Source: Apodemus sylvaticus (taxonomy: Eukaryota; Chordata; Mammalia; Rodentia; Muridae). Taken from it: a stretch of 64,000 bases of DNA. Made by a program: the position numbers and the translations under genes. A model generated the notes under the pieces. That model was not told where the DNA came from, ran no database searches, and saw nothing but the letters and a program-made list of their open reading frames with translations. Where the stretch lies: positions 45,907,900 through 45,971,899 of the forward strand of contig NC_067481.1 in NCBI RefSeq assembly GCF_947179515.1. The letters are read 5' to 3'. This document shows positions 19,535-30,988 of this stretch, piece after piece; within the stretch, counting starts at the first letter, position 1, and each line of letters starts with the position of its first letter.

Positions 19535-22071
19535 CTGAGGGAGCAGACAGAGAAGTCACTGGCAGGTCAAAGCTGGGAGAAAAGATCTAGGGACCTTCTC
19601 TCCCTCAGAAGCAGAGCAGAAGTGGGGCTGAGACTAGGGATCTGAGCAAGACAACTCTTTTCCTGAGATTGAAACTGCCCAGAGACAGTGCTATAAGAAC
19701 TAAGAGTCCAAGGATGCTGTGGGCTAGGTAGCTGGCCCACTGGGGCTGTCAGAGGTCCACCACATCATTATCTCAGGGTCACAGAGCTGCCATCCATGCA
19801 GATGGGGCAAGGAACCCCAAGGTAAGGTGAGGCATGCAGGAGAGAGAGAGATCCCTGACTGGGGTGGGGGTTCGTGCTCCAGCCGAAGCCAGCAGCCTGA
19901 GTCAGACAGAAGGTGCAGAGTCAGGGCAAACAGCAGACGCCGCCACTGTCTGGGAAAGGACTGGTGATGTGGATGCTCAGAAGGCTCTTCCAGTGCAGAG
20001 TCAAGCTGGGAATGGACTCCAAGGGTCTGCGACCCAGTGTCAGAAGAGCCCGCTCTTCTAGCCTCTGCCTCCTAAACCCAGGCAGCCCCAGGAAACTTAA
20101 TGTTCCTTCCTTCCCCAGGCAACTAGCTCTGATCCTAACCCCACAAGTCCTCAGCGTGCCTTTCTTTCCCAAATAGTAGGAAGACAGGAGCCCAGGAAGA
20201 AGCCTTGATGTCTAATGGAAGATATTCTTAGCAACATTTAGAATCAATTATCTAATAGAGAAGTGGGACTGTTCACTTTCAACCAAGGTCCATGGTCAGT
20301 GCCTGGACACTGTCCAGCATGATGGCCACTGCAGGACTGAAGCCACGTCCTGTCTACGAAGCACAGTCAATGGGTCTAGGGTTCAGTCAGTTCTCACTGG
20401 CATGGACAAGGCAAAGACTCGCAGAGGAAACCTTCCTACTTCAGAAGCTGGGGTCTCTGCAGAGAAGGGGAAGCGGAGGGCCCTTTACGATATATGATAT
20501 ATGCAAGGTGGCTAGGTCTGTACCTGCCGTCCTCCTCAGCAAGGGCAGCCATCCCTCCCCACGGGGATCACACCATGCAGTAGCCCCTAGGCACACAGGT
20601 TAGAGGATATTAAGTATTCCCAAAGCACAAACACTCTCATTAATGCACACAGTGCTGTTAGCTTGGCTTCACATATGGCCCAGATTCTAAGTTCACTCTG
20701 AGTCTCTCACCAGCTCCAAATCTGTCCTTTCTCCAGTAGCCTGTGTCTGGGGTCCCAATTGGCTGTCCAAGGTGAGGCATTGGAAATACTGGTTGCCCCC
20801 CAAAGTGTCTGGGACACTGGAGCACAGGCATGAGCTCAGCTCTGGATTTAGCCTCGGGCTGACTCACGCCCTCCCCCCTCCCTAAAGCTTCTGGCTGTGT
20901 AGGTCATTGTCCGGCCAGAGACTGGGCATATGTACAAAGACATGCCCAAGTCTGCCACAGCCTGGATTACTCTCCGGAGCTAGCTGCCAACTGGCCGAAC
21001 ATCCCTGCTAGCAGCTCCTTTCTTCTACCCATCTCATTCCCTAGACTCCGGGCTCCACAGGCATCAGGGCTGAGTCTGAGCTACAGGCTGTGGAGGGGTG
21101 TGGAGGGATTAATTTGGAGGGGCACCAGCCACACAAAAGGCAGCTCAGCTTACCAGAGGTGGAGCTCGGGGAAGCGAGTGACTCAGCACAGAAGCCATTA
21201 AGACAGAAAAGGACTCCCCAGCCACTGGTCATTCTCCCTGCACCCCCAAATGCACACACAAGCCCCTCTGTAGCTTCACCATGCCGAGCACACAAGAGAA
21301 CCAAGGTTTTGAAATCCAACTTCCCTTTTGCTCCCAGAAGGCAAATCTCGAGGAAAAGGCCATGGTGCTGGAGGCAGCCTGTACCCCGAGTCACAGAGGA
21401 AATAGGGGTGGGGCCTCTCAGGGGCTCAGAGTCTTCCTAAAGGCCAGGACCCGCAGGGATGAATGCTGTGGGTGACAAGAGCAAAGAAGGCTAGAAGGCC
21501 GGGTCCCCAAACCAAAGGTGATGGAAGGACTGGGAAATAAACTGTGGGAAGAAAACAGAGGCAAGGTGGGTGTCAGATGAAGAACGTCTGAACTGGGAAG
21601 CTGTGTGTCCTCAAATAAGCTACTTTACCCCTCTGGGGCCCAGCCCCTGGGAGAATCAGGGACTAGACTGGACTAGATAATGAATAAAGTCACCTCCAGA
21701 CCCAGAACTGTAGGAGTCAGGGAGGGGGATGGAGAGCCTCTCGTGCCCTTGATTCTCCAGGAGAGAGACTAAGCGAGCTGCCCCAGGACCCCAGCACCTC
21801 CGCCTTCCACCTGCAACCCTCTGCCTGTCTGGAAAGAGAGGTCTGTGGAATGACAAAGCTTTCCTAACCACAGGTGCTCAGCACCGGAATCCACCCCTGC
21901 CCAGGAGAGGCTTCACCAAAGAATTAGTTCGATTCTACAGAACGAATTAGTTTGCTCCTATTGTGATAAATAAGCAGTTAGAAATAAGCTCTGTTTTGAA
22001 ATGCTGGGGATGGAACTCAGAGCCTCACACATATGAGGCAAGGGCTCCACCTATGAGCTATACCCTGGCCC

Positions 22072-22075
<4 letters not shown>

Positions 22076-22104
<29 letters not shown>

Positions 22105-22179
22105 GGATTTGGTTTTTTCGAGACAGGGTTTCTCTGTATAGCCCTGGCTGTCCTGGAACTCACTCTGTAGACCAGGCTG
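22076..22179 (-). repeat. 5'-truncated B1 SINE with target-site duplication
   Basis: T-run of about 29 bases, then 'cgagacagggtttctctgta' through 'gtagaccaggctg'. It is flanked by the 14-bp direct repeat taccctggccctat, about 22062-22075 on the left and 22180-22193 on the right. That identifies an intact L1-type insertion with a truncated 5' end. Confidence 0.93.
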
Positions 22180-22889
22180 TACCCTGGCCCTATTTTTAAT
22201 CAGCTCTGTTGACTTCCGTCTTTCTATCCAGTTAATATGCGACAGGCTTTAAACTGAATTGACTCACTTGGTCCTGGAAGTCCAGTCTATGTTTCCCTGC
22301 TTGCCTAGGGAGGTCCTATATGACCCAGAAGGACACTGCCACTAGACATCTGGTTCACCCCTCTGCACCAGCTACTCCAGGGAGTTTCACTGGGGGATCT
22401 CCCCAGAGGAAGCTGCCTCTGGGCCTTGGGAGAGAGCTGCCTGAATCTCTCCCCTCTTTCTTTCAGCTGTTAGGGACCAGGAGCAGGTCATCTTTATCCA
22501 CTATGGGGCAGGAACTCCAGCCCCAGACCTGCTGGCTATGCCTCTGTAGCTGTGACTCCAAATGTTAAAACACGTTTCTCCCAGAGCTAGAGACCTGCTG
22601 TGGATCAAGGGCTCCCAGAGAGAAGGCTCTTGTCCCAGACTGGATATTTCTGCTCCCATAACTTCAGCCATTTGCAGCATCAACTACTGAATAAGGAAAA
22701 TGCCTACATTGGAATGGACTCTGTACAAGGTATTTAACATACATCCCCTAATTATCTACTCATTCTTCCTCATCCATTCATCCATTCTTCCATTCACTTA
22801 TTTGTGTGTGGGAGTGGGTGTATTCATTCAGGCAGGAAAGTGCAGAGGCCAGAGGTTAACATCAGGATGCCTTTCTCAATCACGTCTCC

Positions 22890-23060
22890 ACCTTATTTCT
22901 TATTTTATTACATTTATTTATATGTGCGTGTATGAGTGTGCACATGCACATGTACCGTGGTGCATGTATAATCTCCAACCATGTGAGTCCTGTGGTGCTC
23001 CCTCAGGCTGTCAGGCTGGGGAGCACTGACTGAGCCACTGAGCCAACTCGCCAGCACTTC
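22890..23060 (-). repeat. B3-family SINE
   Basis: Reverse B3: 'tttatttatatgtgcgtgta', 'gcacatgcacatgtacc', ending 'gagccactgagccaactcgc'. Confidence 0.8.
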
Positions 23061-23310
23061 CATTTAAACATGTGTGAGGCAGAGTCTGTCAATGGACCCA
23101 GAGCTCACTTTTTTGACGAGCCTAGCTGGCTGACCACTCCCAGCCCCTCCCTCTGTCTCCTCTCTCCAGTGGTGGGTTACAGATACACATTGCCCACCAC
23201 ATCCCGGCTTGTTCATATGAGTGCTTGGAATCTAAACTCAGTTTCCATGCTTGTACAACATTTACCTAAGGAGTCATCTCCTCAGCCTAAATTATTGATA
23301 ATTATTATTT

Positions 23311-23455
23311 ACTTTTTCTTTTGAGACAGGGTCTTGCTATGTAGCCCAGACTGGCCTAGAATTCACTATACAGACCAGGTTTGCCTTGCTGTGATCACCT
23401 TGCCTTAGCCCTCCTGGGTGCTGAAATCACGCGAATGTACACCACACCCAGCTAG
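23311..23455 (-). repeat. Old B1 SINE
   Basis: 'ttgagacagggtcttgctat' and 'gtacaccacacccagct' in reverse B1 order, with considerable divergence between them. Confidence 0.85.
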
Positions 23456-23493
23456 CCCAGATCTTCTTTTCTTTTCTTTCTTTTCTTTTCTTT

Positions 23494-23657
23494 TTTTGTT
23501 TGTTTGTTTGTTTGTTTGTTTCCGAGACAGGGTTTTTCTGTGTAGCCCTGCTGTCCTGGAACTCACTCTGTAGACCAGGCTGGCCTCGAACTTAGAAATC
23601 CACCTGTCTCTGCCTCCCAAGTGCTGGGATTAAAGGCATGCGCCACCATCACCTGAC
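23494..23657 (-). repeat. B1 SINE with (TTTG)n tail
   Basis: Tail of TTTG repeats, then 'gagacagggtttttctgtgt', 'gtagaccaggctggcctcga' and 'gcatgcgccaccatcacctg'. Confidence 0.95.
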
Positions 23658-25288
23658 TACCCCAGATTTTCTAATGTAATCTTCTGACATGGAATCATTA
23701 TTTTATTTCGCTGATGAGAAAAAATAATTCTAAAAGTTATTATGTCACAAACACGATATATGATGGGGCTTGGATTTTATTCTTTTGGGGGATTTTTGTT
23801 TTGTTTTGATTTATTTTGTTTTGAGACAGGATGTCACATTGCCTATACCCGCCTCAATTCTATGTGCAGCCAAAGATGACCGCGAACTTTGATCTTCCTG
23901 CCTCTGACTCCCCAGTGGAGCTTGGATTTAATCTAAAGTTGGTCCAACTCCAAAGTCTATACTGCCTCCTTCACCGGCTTCTCTTCCTCGGTGTTGAGCC
24001 CCAGGAGATCGGGCTTAAGCCAAGGCACAGGCTGGCAGTGCGGCTGCACATGTATCCAATCTTTCCAAGCTGAGTTTCTGAATTTACAAAAGGGAGACTC
24101 CAGGATGTCCCCAACACCTTCTGAGGCCCCGCCATCTCTCTCCCGTGTCACTTCTGACCACTTTCCTCCCTTGAAGAATGGAAAGGAAAGGCATGGCCCT
24201 GAGCACTCTCTCCCGAGTCCTTTCACCCTCGCCCTCCTCAGAGCACACTGCTTACAGAGGAGGACAAGAGGGAGAGCTGCTGGGCGCCTCGTCAGTGAAG
24301 CGGCAGAGCTGGCATTCGCAGTCAGGAGGGGTCTTGGTAACAATGTCATCCCCTGTCATCCCCTGACTGGGATTTCCTTCTAGCCAGGACTCTCTTACCC
24401 ATTGGACCATTAGGCTTTGACAAGTTGTCAGTCATATGACAATGGAGGAAACAGGAGAGAAGGCAAGGTCCTTGGCCCAAAGCTCATTTCCATCTGGTCT
24501 CTCTGCCCCATACACACCACAGAGAAGAAGGCTTGTCCATCCTGATTCTCAGAGATGTGACACAAGCAAGAGAGGAGTAACTTCCAAACTCAGCAATGAT
24601 AAATAGATAGCAAACCCGGTGCGGTGGGGCCAGGATGAGGAAGGCGAGGATCTGCATCCTCTCTGGCCTAGCCAGCCCATCTGCAGGGATATATGCCAAT
24701 GATCTGACGTCGAGAAACAGAGGAAGAGGAAACCTGCAAGCTCCTGCAAGCACTTTTCCAGAGATGCACTCTACAGGACAGTCAAACTGCAAACAGCCCA
24801 AGGGGCTGGAATGAGAGCCGGTTAGGGAAGCAACGGTGTTAACCCAACACATGGGGATGCTGCCATTTACAAAGACAAAGATGTGGACAATGAAACCATA
24901 TGGAGAATTCCACACAAAATGACATCAATCAAAAAGAACGACAACATAAATAGCACGCGAATGGTGATCATAATAATTTTGTAAATGTTGTAAATTAAAC
25001 ACAATAGACATACTTGCTATTTATTTTGCTGTGCAGTCGTTACTTACTGCTTGTTTTTATTATAAAGATGGCTAAATAGCCAATAAAAAAGGGAAAAGAG
25101 GAAAGAGATAATAATAGCTAGAAGCATTTGTTTTCAAAGAGGAGAAATCTGCTGAGGCACTGTCTACCCTCGGCCCCAAAGGCTCCTGTCACTCAGGGAG
25201 ACAAGGCTGGGGTTTACCTTCCCCCTGTGTCAACACCCACAAGCCTCCCTTAGCTACCACAATGCACCGTGTCAAGGAAAGGGGAGAT

Positions 25289-25472
25289 GAGGGCTGGAGA
25301 GATGGCTCAGTCCTTATGAACACCGGCTGCTCTCCAGAGGACCTAGTTTCAATTCTCAGTACCCACATAGTAGTTTACAACTGTCTGTAACTCCTGCTCC
25401 AGAGGATGTGGCAGTCTCATATAGATTTGCATATAGGCAAAATGCCAACACATACAAAAATAAATAAATCTC
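25289..25472 (+). repeat. B3/B2-family SINE
   Basis: 'ggctggagagatggctcagt' head, 'acccacatagtagtttacaa', and an A-rich tail with aaataaataaatctc. Confidence 0.9.
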
Positions 25473-25475
25473 AAA

Positions 25476-25574
25476 AGAAAGGAAGGAAGGAAGGAAGGAG
25501 AAGGAGGAAGGAAGGAAGGAAGGAAGGAAGGAAGGAAGGAAGGAAGGAAGGAAGGAAGGAAGGAAGGAAGGAAG
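25476..25574. repeat. (GGAA)n microsatellite
   Basis: About 24 GGAA units with one GGAGAAGGA interruption, grown from the A-rich tail of the preceding SINE. GGAA arrays can recruit ETS-family factors. Confidence 0.95.
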
Positions 25575-25578
25575 AGGG

Positions 25579-25745
25579 GGCTGGAGAGATGGCTCAGTGA
25601 GTAAGAGCACCAACTGCTCTTCCAAAGGTCCTGAGTTCAATTCCCAGCAACCACATGGTGGCTCACAACCATCTGTAATGGGATCTCATGCCCTCTTCTG
25701 GGATGTCTGAAGACAGCAACAGTGTAGTTACATATAATAAATGAG
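25579..25745 (+). repeat. B2 SINE
   Basis: 'ggctggagagatggctcagt', 'ccaactgctcttccaaaggt' and 'acaaccatctgtaatgggat', ending ataataaatgag. Confidence 0.95.
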
Positions 25746-25753
25746 AGAGAGGG

Positions 25754-25827
<74 letters not shown>

Positions 25828-25833
25828 CAGAGA
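25742..25833. repeat. (GA)n microsatellite
   Basis: About 35 uninterrupted GA units after the B2 tail, with ACAG interruptions at the right end. Confidence 0.96.
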
Positions 25834-27388
25834 GAAGGAAAAGAAATAGGGGAGTTCAAAGACCCTGAGGATAATCGTGCCTGCTGGGCAGCCCCTCAGA
25901 CCAGGAGCGCCCAGCCGGGACGGGTGCTGTTAAGTGTTACATGTCTAAGCCAGACATTCAAGTCCCAAGAGCAGCAAGTAAGTCCAAGACAGAGACTGTC
26001 TAGAGGGAACTGAAATGCCATCAGGGACCAAGGTAAGTGTCCAGCCTGTGGCCCTGTGCCAACAACATTGGCAATGCTCTTCTCTCTTCATCCCTATTCC
26101 AGGGCACAAAGGGAGCTCTCAGGAGAATCTCCCCTAGACGGCCTCACCCTAGCACCCACATCTCTGAGGAGCAGTAAAGGGAAGAAGGAACAGCGGCAGT
26201 GGCAGTAACGTCTTCTTCCGTGCCTTACCAAGCTAGACAAGCCTCCGCCTCTGAGTGGCGGACCCAGCCAACAGTGCACGCTTACTGAGCATCTTCCTGG
26301 TGCGGGCGAGGCACAGTGCTCAGTCCCTAACAAACAGCAGCGTCCCATTTGATGCACACAATATCCCTTTGAAGTAGACACCAGCATGAGTCTTGCTTTA
26401 CAAATGAGTACAGGAAGACCCAGAAGATCACGTGACTTTGCTATGGCCTCATGACAGCAAGTGACAGATCTAAAATGCAAACTCAGATCTGTCCTTCACG
26501 GAGCCTTCAGGGCTTACTTGAAGGGGATGTGATCAGCTCTCCCCATACCTCTCCTCCCGTGGGCCTTTCCACAGCAGAGGCTGAAGCCACAGTTCGGGTA
26601 GAAAGCAGCGGTTTCCACGGCTCTCCACTCATGAGCACTCTACAAAGCTGCTTGGAGAGGGGAGTTCTGCAGGGAAGGGCCCTAAGGCCACACTGCCAGC
26701 CAAAGGAAGAGAGGAAGAAGAGGCGGCCCTCAGAGCCAGCCTCTAGCCAAGCCCCTCCCCCACAGCAGGGCGGAACAGAAAGCAGCAGAGAACCCTGGGC
26801 CACTGCCTACCCACCCGGAGGAAGCAGGTGCCATGGGACATCTTCCTGTCACCACTACAATTGCAGAAGGACCAGGGTTTCCTCAGACAGACAGCTAGGC
26901 CGCTGGAGGCCTCCCCTCTCTGAGGACACTCAAGACTCCTCTGCAGGGCACTTTGTCATCTGCTAGTGCCATTTCCCATGGCCCTGAGGCTGTGACAAGC
27001 AAGGTGCTGGTGGCCAGGGATGCAGGATGGGGTGGGGGGTAGGCTAGAGCAGGGAGCACTCAGCTTCCAGAGTGAGGAGCCCCTCCCTGGGCACCACCCT
27101 GCTCTGCCCCCACACACCGCCACAGTGGTGCCAGTTTGGCAGCTGGAACAGGGCAGTTCTCCGGGCACAGAGAGATACGAATGCTATGGGCACATCTCAG
27201 GCTTCTGATACACCTCTGCACCAGGCCAGCTCACACTCTGCCAATTGCTGACTCAACTGAAAACCTTACCCTTAGTGGCTGGAGGGGCAGAGGGGAGGGC
27301 AGGGTGGCCTGGGAGGCAGCTGTGTCTCTCCTCACTTGCTTTTTTAAGGAACTTACTTCTCTGGAATAATTTGCTAAAAGAGAGTCAC

Positions 27389-27610
27389 GGGCTGGCCAGG
27401 TGGTTCAGTGGGTGAAGACGCTTGTTGCTGAAGCCTGAGGCCCTGAGTTTGGTCCTCAGAACTCACATGGTGGAAGGAGAGAATTAACTCCCACAAGTTG
27501 TCCTCTGACCTCCATACACAAGCCAAGGCACACAGGGGTGGGCCAGCACATGCATATACGTGTGTGCAAGTGCACACACACACACACACACACGAATAAA
27601 TATAAAAAGT
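27389..27610 (+). repeat. B3-family SINE with (CA)n
   Basis: 'gggctggccaggtggttcag', 'ttgtcctctgacctccatac', a CA repeat at about 27575-27593, then aataaatataaa. Confidence 0.85.
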
Positions 27611-28230
27611 TTTCTTTAAATTAAGCTAGAGGCTCACAGACAGGGCATCTCTGAGATGCCATGTATGTCTCTTCTAAGTATCCTGGCCATGGGAATGAGG
27701 AGGCCATGCTGGGCTCTTCTTGAGTATAGTAAGAAGATTCTAGCCAACCACAAGGACCATCCCTTGTCAAGGCCATCTTTCCCATCTAGTCCAGAGAAAG
27801 AGGGCAGAGGAGGCTACCATACCAGCCCAAAGCAGGACCAAATTCTCCAAAGACATGCCTGGGCTTCTAGGCTCTGAAGAAATAAAAGAAATAAAATCAT
27901 CACTGTGGGAAGGGCATGCCTCAGTCTGTGGGGTGGTGGAGGCGGCCCCAGGAAACTGAGGTTTAAAAGATGGTTCCCCACCAGAGCTCCCCAAATCATG
28001 AGTCAGACCCAGCATGTGCCTTGCTGGTTAGGGGCTCTGAGGCAGCCGGGGCCATGCACTGCCCCTTCACCCAAGTGATTGAGAGAGGAGCCTCAAGGCA
28101 GCTCCACCCCTTCCTCTCCACCTACTTCTGCCACATCTGGGGAAATAACAGGACATCTTCCTTTCCTAAATGAGGAAACACGGTCGGGAGGCTGGGACAT
28201 TTCCGGGGTTGGGGTCAGAAGGACACTCAC

Positions 28231-28236
28231 CCGCAT
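28231..28236 (-). CDS. Myo18a: Candidate Myo18a alternative start codon exon (Met-Arg)
   Basis: Minus-strand sequence ccaagcc ATG CGG is followed at once by the perfect donor GTGAGTGTCC. The ATG has G at -3. The exon would contribute only Met-Arg and end in phase 0. Splicing to the 60-nt exon gives M-R-V-K-E-E-D-K-G and continues through the proline-rich exon. That makes an alternative N-terminus of 2+20+236+12 = 270 residues ahead of the shared exon. The 5' end of the exon is not defined; upstream sequence has promoter features. The start assignment is inference from splice signals and phase. Confidence 0.6.
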
Positions 28237-28289
28237 GGCTTGGCCTGGAGCAGCCCAGAGCAAGGAGTCTCCTCTCTCTGCTGCTCCCG

Positions 28290-28630
28290 TTAGCAGCTCA
28301 GAATAGCACAGGCTGCAGCCCCGCCCCTGGTCCCCTCCCTCCCTCCCTCCCTCCCTCCCCCAGGCCCCTCCCGCTGCAGCTGCCCAACCCTGCCAGAGCT
28401 GTGGAGACAGCAGAGGCTAGAGGACTGCGGGTACCAGCTATGTCCACAGTCAGAGAGCAATGGGGTCTGGGTAGAAGGGAAAGGAGGCTCTTCAAATAAG
28501 GGCATGGGTTGGGGACAGACAGTGTCCTGGGGTTAGTGACAGAGACAGGAAGGGTGGCACTTTCCTTCTGACACACACTCAGGCTCCTGGACAGCTGAGC
28601 TGATATGGCCCCTAAAAATAGCAAAGGAAT
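28290..28630 (-). promoter_or_regulatory. Myo18a: Candidate internal (muscle-type) Myo18a promoter
   Basis: Upstream of the candidate start exon in transcript orientation: a perfect MEF2 site CTAAAAATAG at 28612-28621, CAGCTG E-boxes at 28592-28597 and 28377-28382, a run of six GGGA-type tracts at about 28333-28362 that can form a G-quadruplex, and a GC box (ggggcggggc) at about 28317-28328. There is no clear TATA box. MEF2 plus E-box is a known combination in striated-muscle promoters, and the gamma form of Myo18A is known from heart and skeletal muscle. Promoter activity is inferred. Confidence 0.5.
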
Positions 28631-29442
28631 TTGAGACCTGCAGCCCCCGGCCCCACAGGCCAAGATTGAAACTAGCACATGCGCGCTCACATACACACAC
28701 ATACCAGCATGTGTGAACTCAATCACGGCACAGTGTATTCGAGAACACTTCAATCATATGCCTCACTAAGCCATCCGAGTAACTGTATAGAGACACTAAC
28801 ACTGCATTCAATATGACGTACAGGCCCATGCACACTAGGCCCAGTCCACAACCTCAGAGCAATCCTGTAAGGTCCAGCAAGAGCAGAGACCCACAAGATC
28901 AGCCTGAGTGAGGCCTCCTGCTGCCGGCTGCCTCATTAGAACAGACGCCTGGGAGACATGCAGAGAATCAATTGCTCTCCCTCGATCCACATTTCCTTCT
29001 CCCACACACCAGCCAGCTGCGGCATACGCAGAGGAGAGTGTGGTGGGTGGGGAGGGGTGGGCGCTCTCAGCCCTGCAAACGGAGGGAACTGGGGGTACGT
29101 GTCCAATTAACAATGATTGTCAGTGAAGAACTTGTGTTCCTGGTTAGAAACCCTGGGATGACTCTAGTTAACCGACCAGATACCCTGGAGCTGAAAGGGG
29201 TGCTGGGAAAAGACAGCAATGAGGGAAAGACAGAGCCTGCCAAGTGTCTGTGGAAAATGGAGACAGTCATTGCTTCCTTCTTCCTTCTTCCTTTCCAGGG
29301 AGGGAGGGATTGGAAAAACCCAAGCTCGTCACCCACGGTCAGTTCTAAGCACCCCTGGTCCTGAAGCTACTATATTCTCCAGAAAGAGAATGGTAAGAAC
29401 TTCTCAAAAGGACCAAACCCAGTTCTCCTGCCTTTTATTTGT

Positions 29443-29586
29443 TTGTAGACAGAGTTTTTCTGTAGAACCTGGATGTCCTGGGACTCACACTGTAGACTAG
29501 GCCGGCCTTGAACTCAGAGATCAGCCTGCCTCTGCCTCAGCCTCAGGACTACTAGCATCAAAGGTGTGAGCCACCACTGCCAGGCC
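29443..29586 (-). repeat. Old B1 SINE
   Basis: Reverse B1 with many changes: 'gtagacagagtttttctgta', 'cttgaactcagagatcagcc', 'gtgagccaccactgccaggc'. Confidence 0.85.
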
Positions 29587-29631
29587 TCTCCGCTTTTTTG
29601 TTTTTGGTTTTGTTTTTGGTTTTGTTTTTGT

Positions 29632-29774
29632 TTTTTTAAGACATGGTTTCTCTGTATAGCCCTGGTTGTCCTGGAACTCACTCTGTAGACCAGGCTGGCC
29701 TTGAACTCAGAAATCCACCTGCCTCTGCCTCCCAAGTGCTGGGATTAAAGGCCTGCGCCACCACTGCCAAGCTC
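29632..29774 (-). repeat. B1 SINE
   Basis: Near full-length reverse B1: 'agacatggtttctctgtata' to 'gcctgcgccaccactgccaa', with a T/TTTTGG-rich tail. Confidence 0.95.
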
Positions 29775-30162
29775 TCCGATCTTTCTACATGACACTGTGC
29801 AAGCCACACAGTCTTACCATCCCACACACATATGCACACACATACACAGGCTATGAGGAAACACGCTTCTCTGCTTCCTAGGGAAATGGTACTTCTTCCT
29901 GGGGAGGTCCCTGGTCCTCCTAGGATAATAAGGATAATGTGGCTGTTAAAGGTTCTGTATCCTCGGGTTCCGCTGAGCTCAGCAATGTTCACAGAGCCCT
30001 GAATGCTTCAGAATTTAGGCCTTCGTATAGGATATAATGCCTGGACCTTCCTGTCTCCCTCTTAGTTTCCGACTTAATTGGTCTGGGAAGGAGCCCTGAG
30101 CACTGGAATTTCTAAGGCATCCCAGATAATTCTTTCAGTGTTTTGTGTTTTGTGTTTTGTTT

Positions 30163-30364
30163 TTAATGAGTATGAGTGTTTTGTTTGTGTTCGTGTACGT
30201 ATCCTTCATGCATGCCTGGTGTCTAAGGATCAGAAGAGGGTGTCAGATCTCTCAGAACAGGAATTGTAGGTAGTTGCAAGCCACCACATGGGTGCTGGGA
30301 ACAAAACCCACATCCTGTGCAAGAACAACAAAAGTTCTTAAGCACTGGGTCCTCTCTCCAGCCC
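30163..30364 (-). repeat. B3-family SINE
   Basis: Reverse B3: 'atgagtatgagtgttttgtt', 'gccaccacatgggtgctggg', 'actgggtcctctctccagcc'. Confidence 0.88.
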
Positions 30365-30365
30365 T

Positions 30366-30618
30366 GGGTTGGCTTTTTGTGAAAGTCTCACTTTATGGTC
30401 CAGGCTGACTTAGAACTCATTATATAGCCCGGGTCACTTCAAACCCTCAATTAATCCTCCTGCCTCAGCCTCCCAAATACTGGTATTGCAAGTATACACT
30501 ACCATGCTTGGTATGTTGTTTTGTTTTTGAGAGAATTTGGCTAAGCAGATCAGGCTGGCTTTGAACTTAGATCCTCCTGTCTCAGGATCTTGAAGCTGAG
30601 ATTACAGGTGTGTGCCCC
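30366..30618 (-). repeat. Two diverged B1-like fragments
   Basis: Old reverse B1 copies: 'gcctcagcctcccaaatact' near 30465 and 'gatcaggctggctttgaact' near 30550. Boundaries are approximate. Confidence 0.65.
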
Positions 30619-30699
30619 CCAAGGCAGGCTCCTGATGATTCTGGCTTAAGCCAACGCCACTGAGGCAGGCATAAAGCCTAGTAGTAATGTGCTCAACTG

Positions 30700-30988
30700 A
30701 TGGCTGGATAGATGGATTATAGATAGACGGATGGCTGGCTGGCTGGATGAATGGATGGGTGAATGGATGGATGGATGGATGGATGGATGGATTATAGATG
30801 GATGGATGACTGGATGGACAGATGGATGAGAGGATGGATGGATGGACGGACGGATGGCTGGATGGGTGGACGGATGGCTGGATGGACAGATGGATGGATG
30901 GATTATAGATGGATGAATGGATGGATGGATGGATGGGTGGACGGATGGCTGGATGGACAGATGGATGGATGGATGGATGGATGGGTGG
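30700..30988. repeat. (TGGA)n tetranucleotide array
   Basis: TGGA/TGGC/CGGA units over nearly 290 bp, with a recurrent 'attatagatgg' interruption near 30715, 30790 and 30900. That indicates higher-order duplication of 75-115 bp blocks. Confidence 0.95.

Larger units (their letters stand above)
19535..28230 (-). other. Myo18a: Myo18a intron, 8.7 kb, between candidate start exon and 60-nt exon
   Basis: Contains clustered SINEs at 22.0-23.7, 25.3-25.8 and 27.4-27.6 kb, a GGAA array and a GA array (listed separately). 19.5-22.0 kb and 25.9-27.4 kb show nothing I can name. Confidence 0.7.

Noticed and set aside
25579..25650. tRNA-like promoter boxes in B2 heads
   Set aside because: B2 SINEs derive from a tRNA and keep Pol III boxes. 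They are not tRNA genes.
28248..28256. Translation start upstream of the proposed Met-Arg codons
   Set aside because: The frame upstream is open for a while, but no better ATG in a good context was seen before the GC box.
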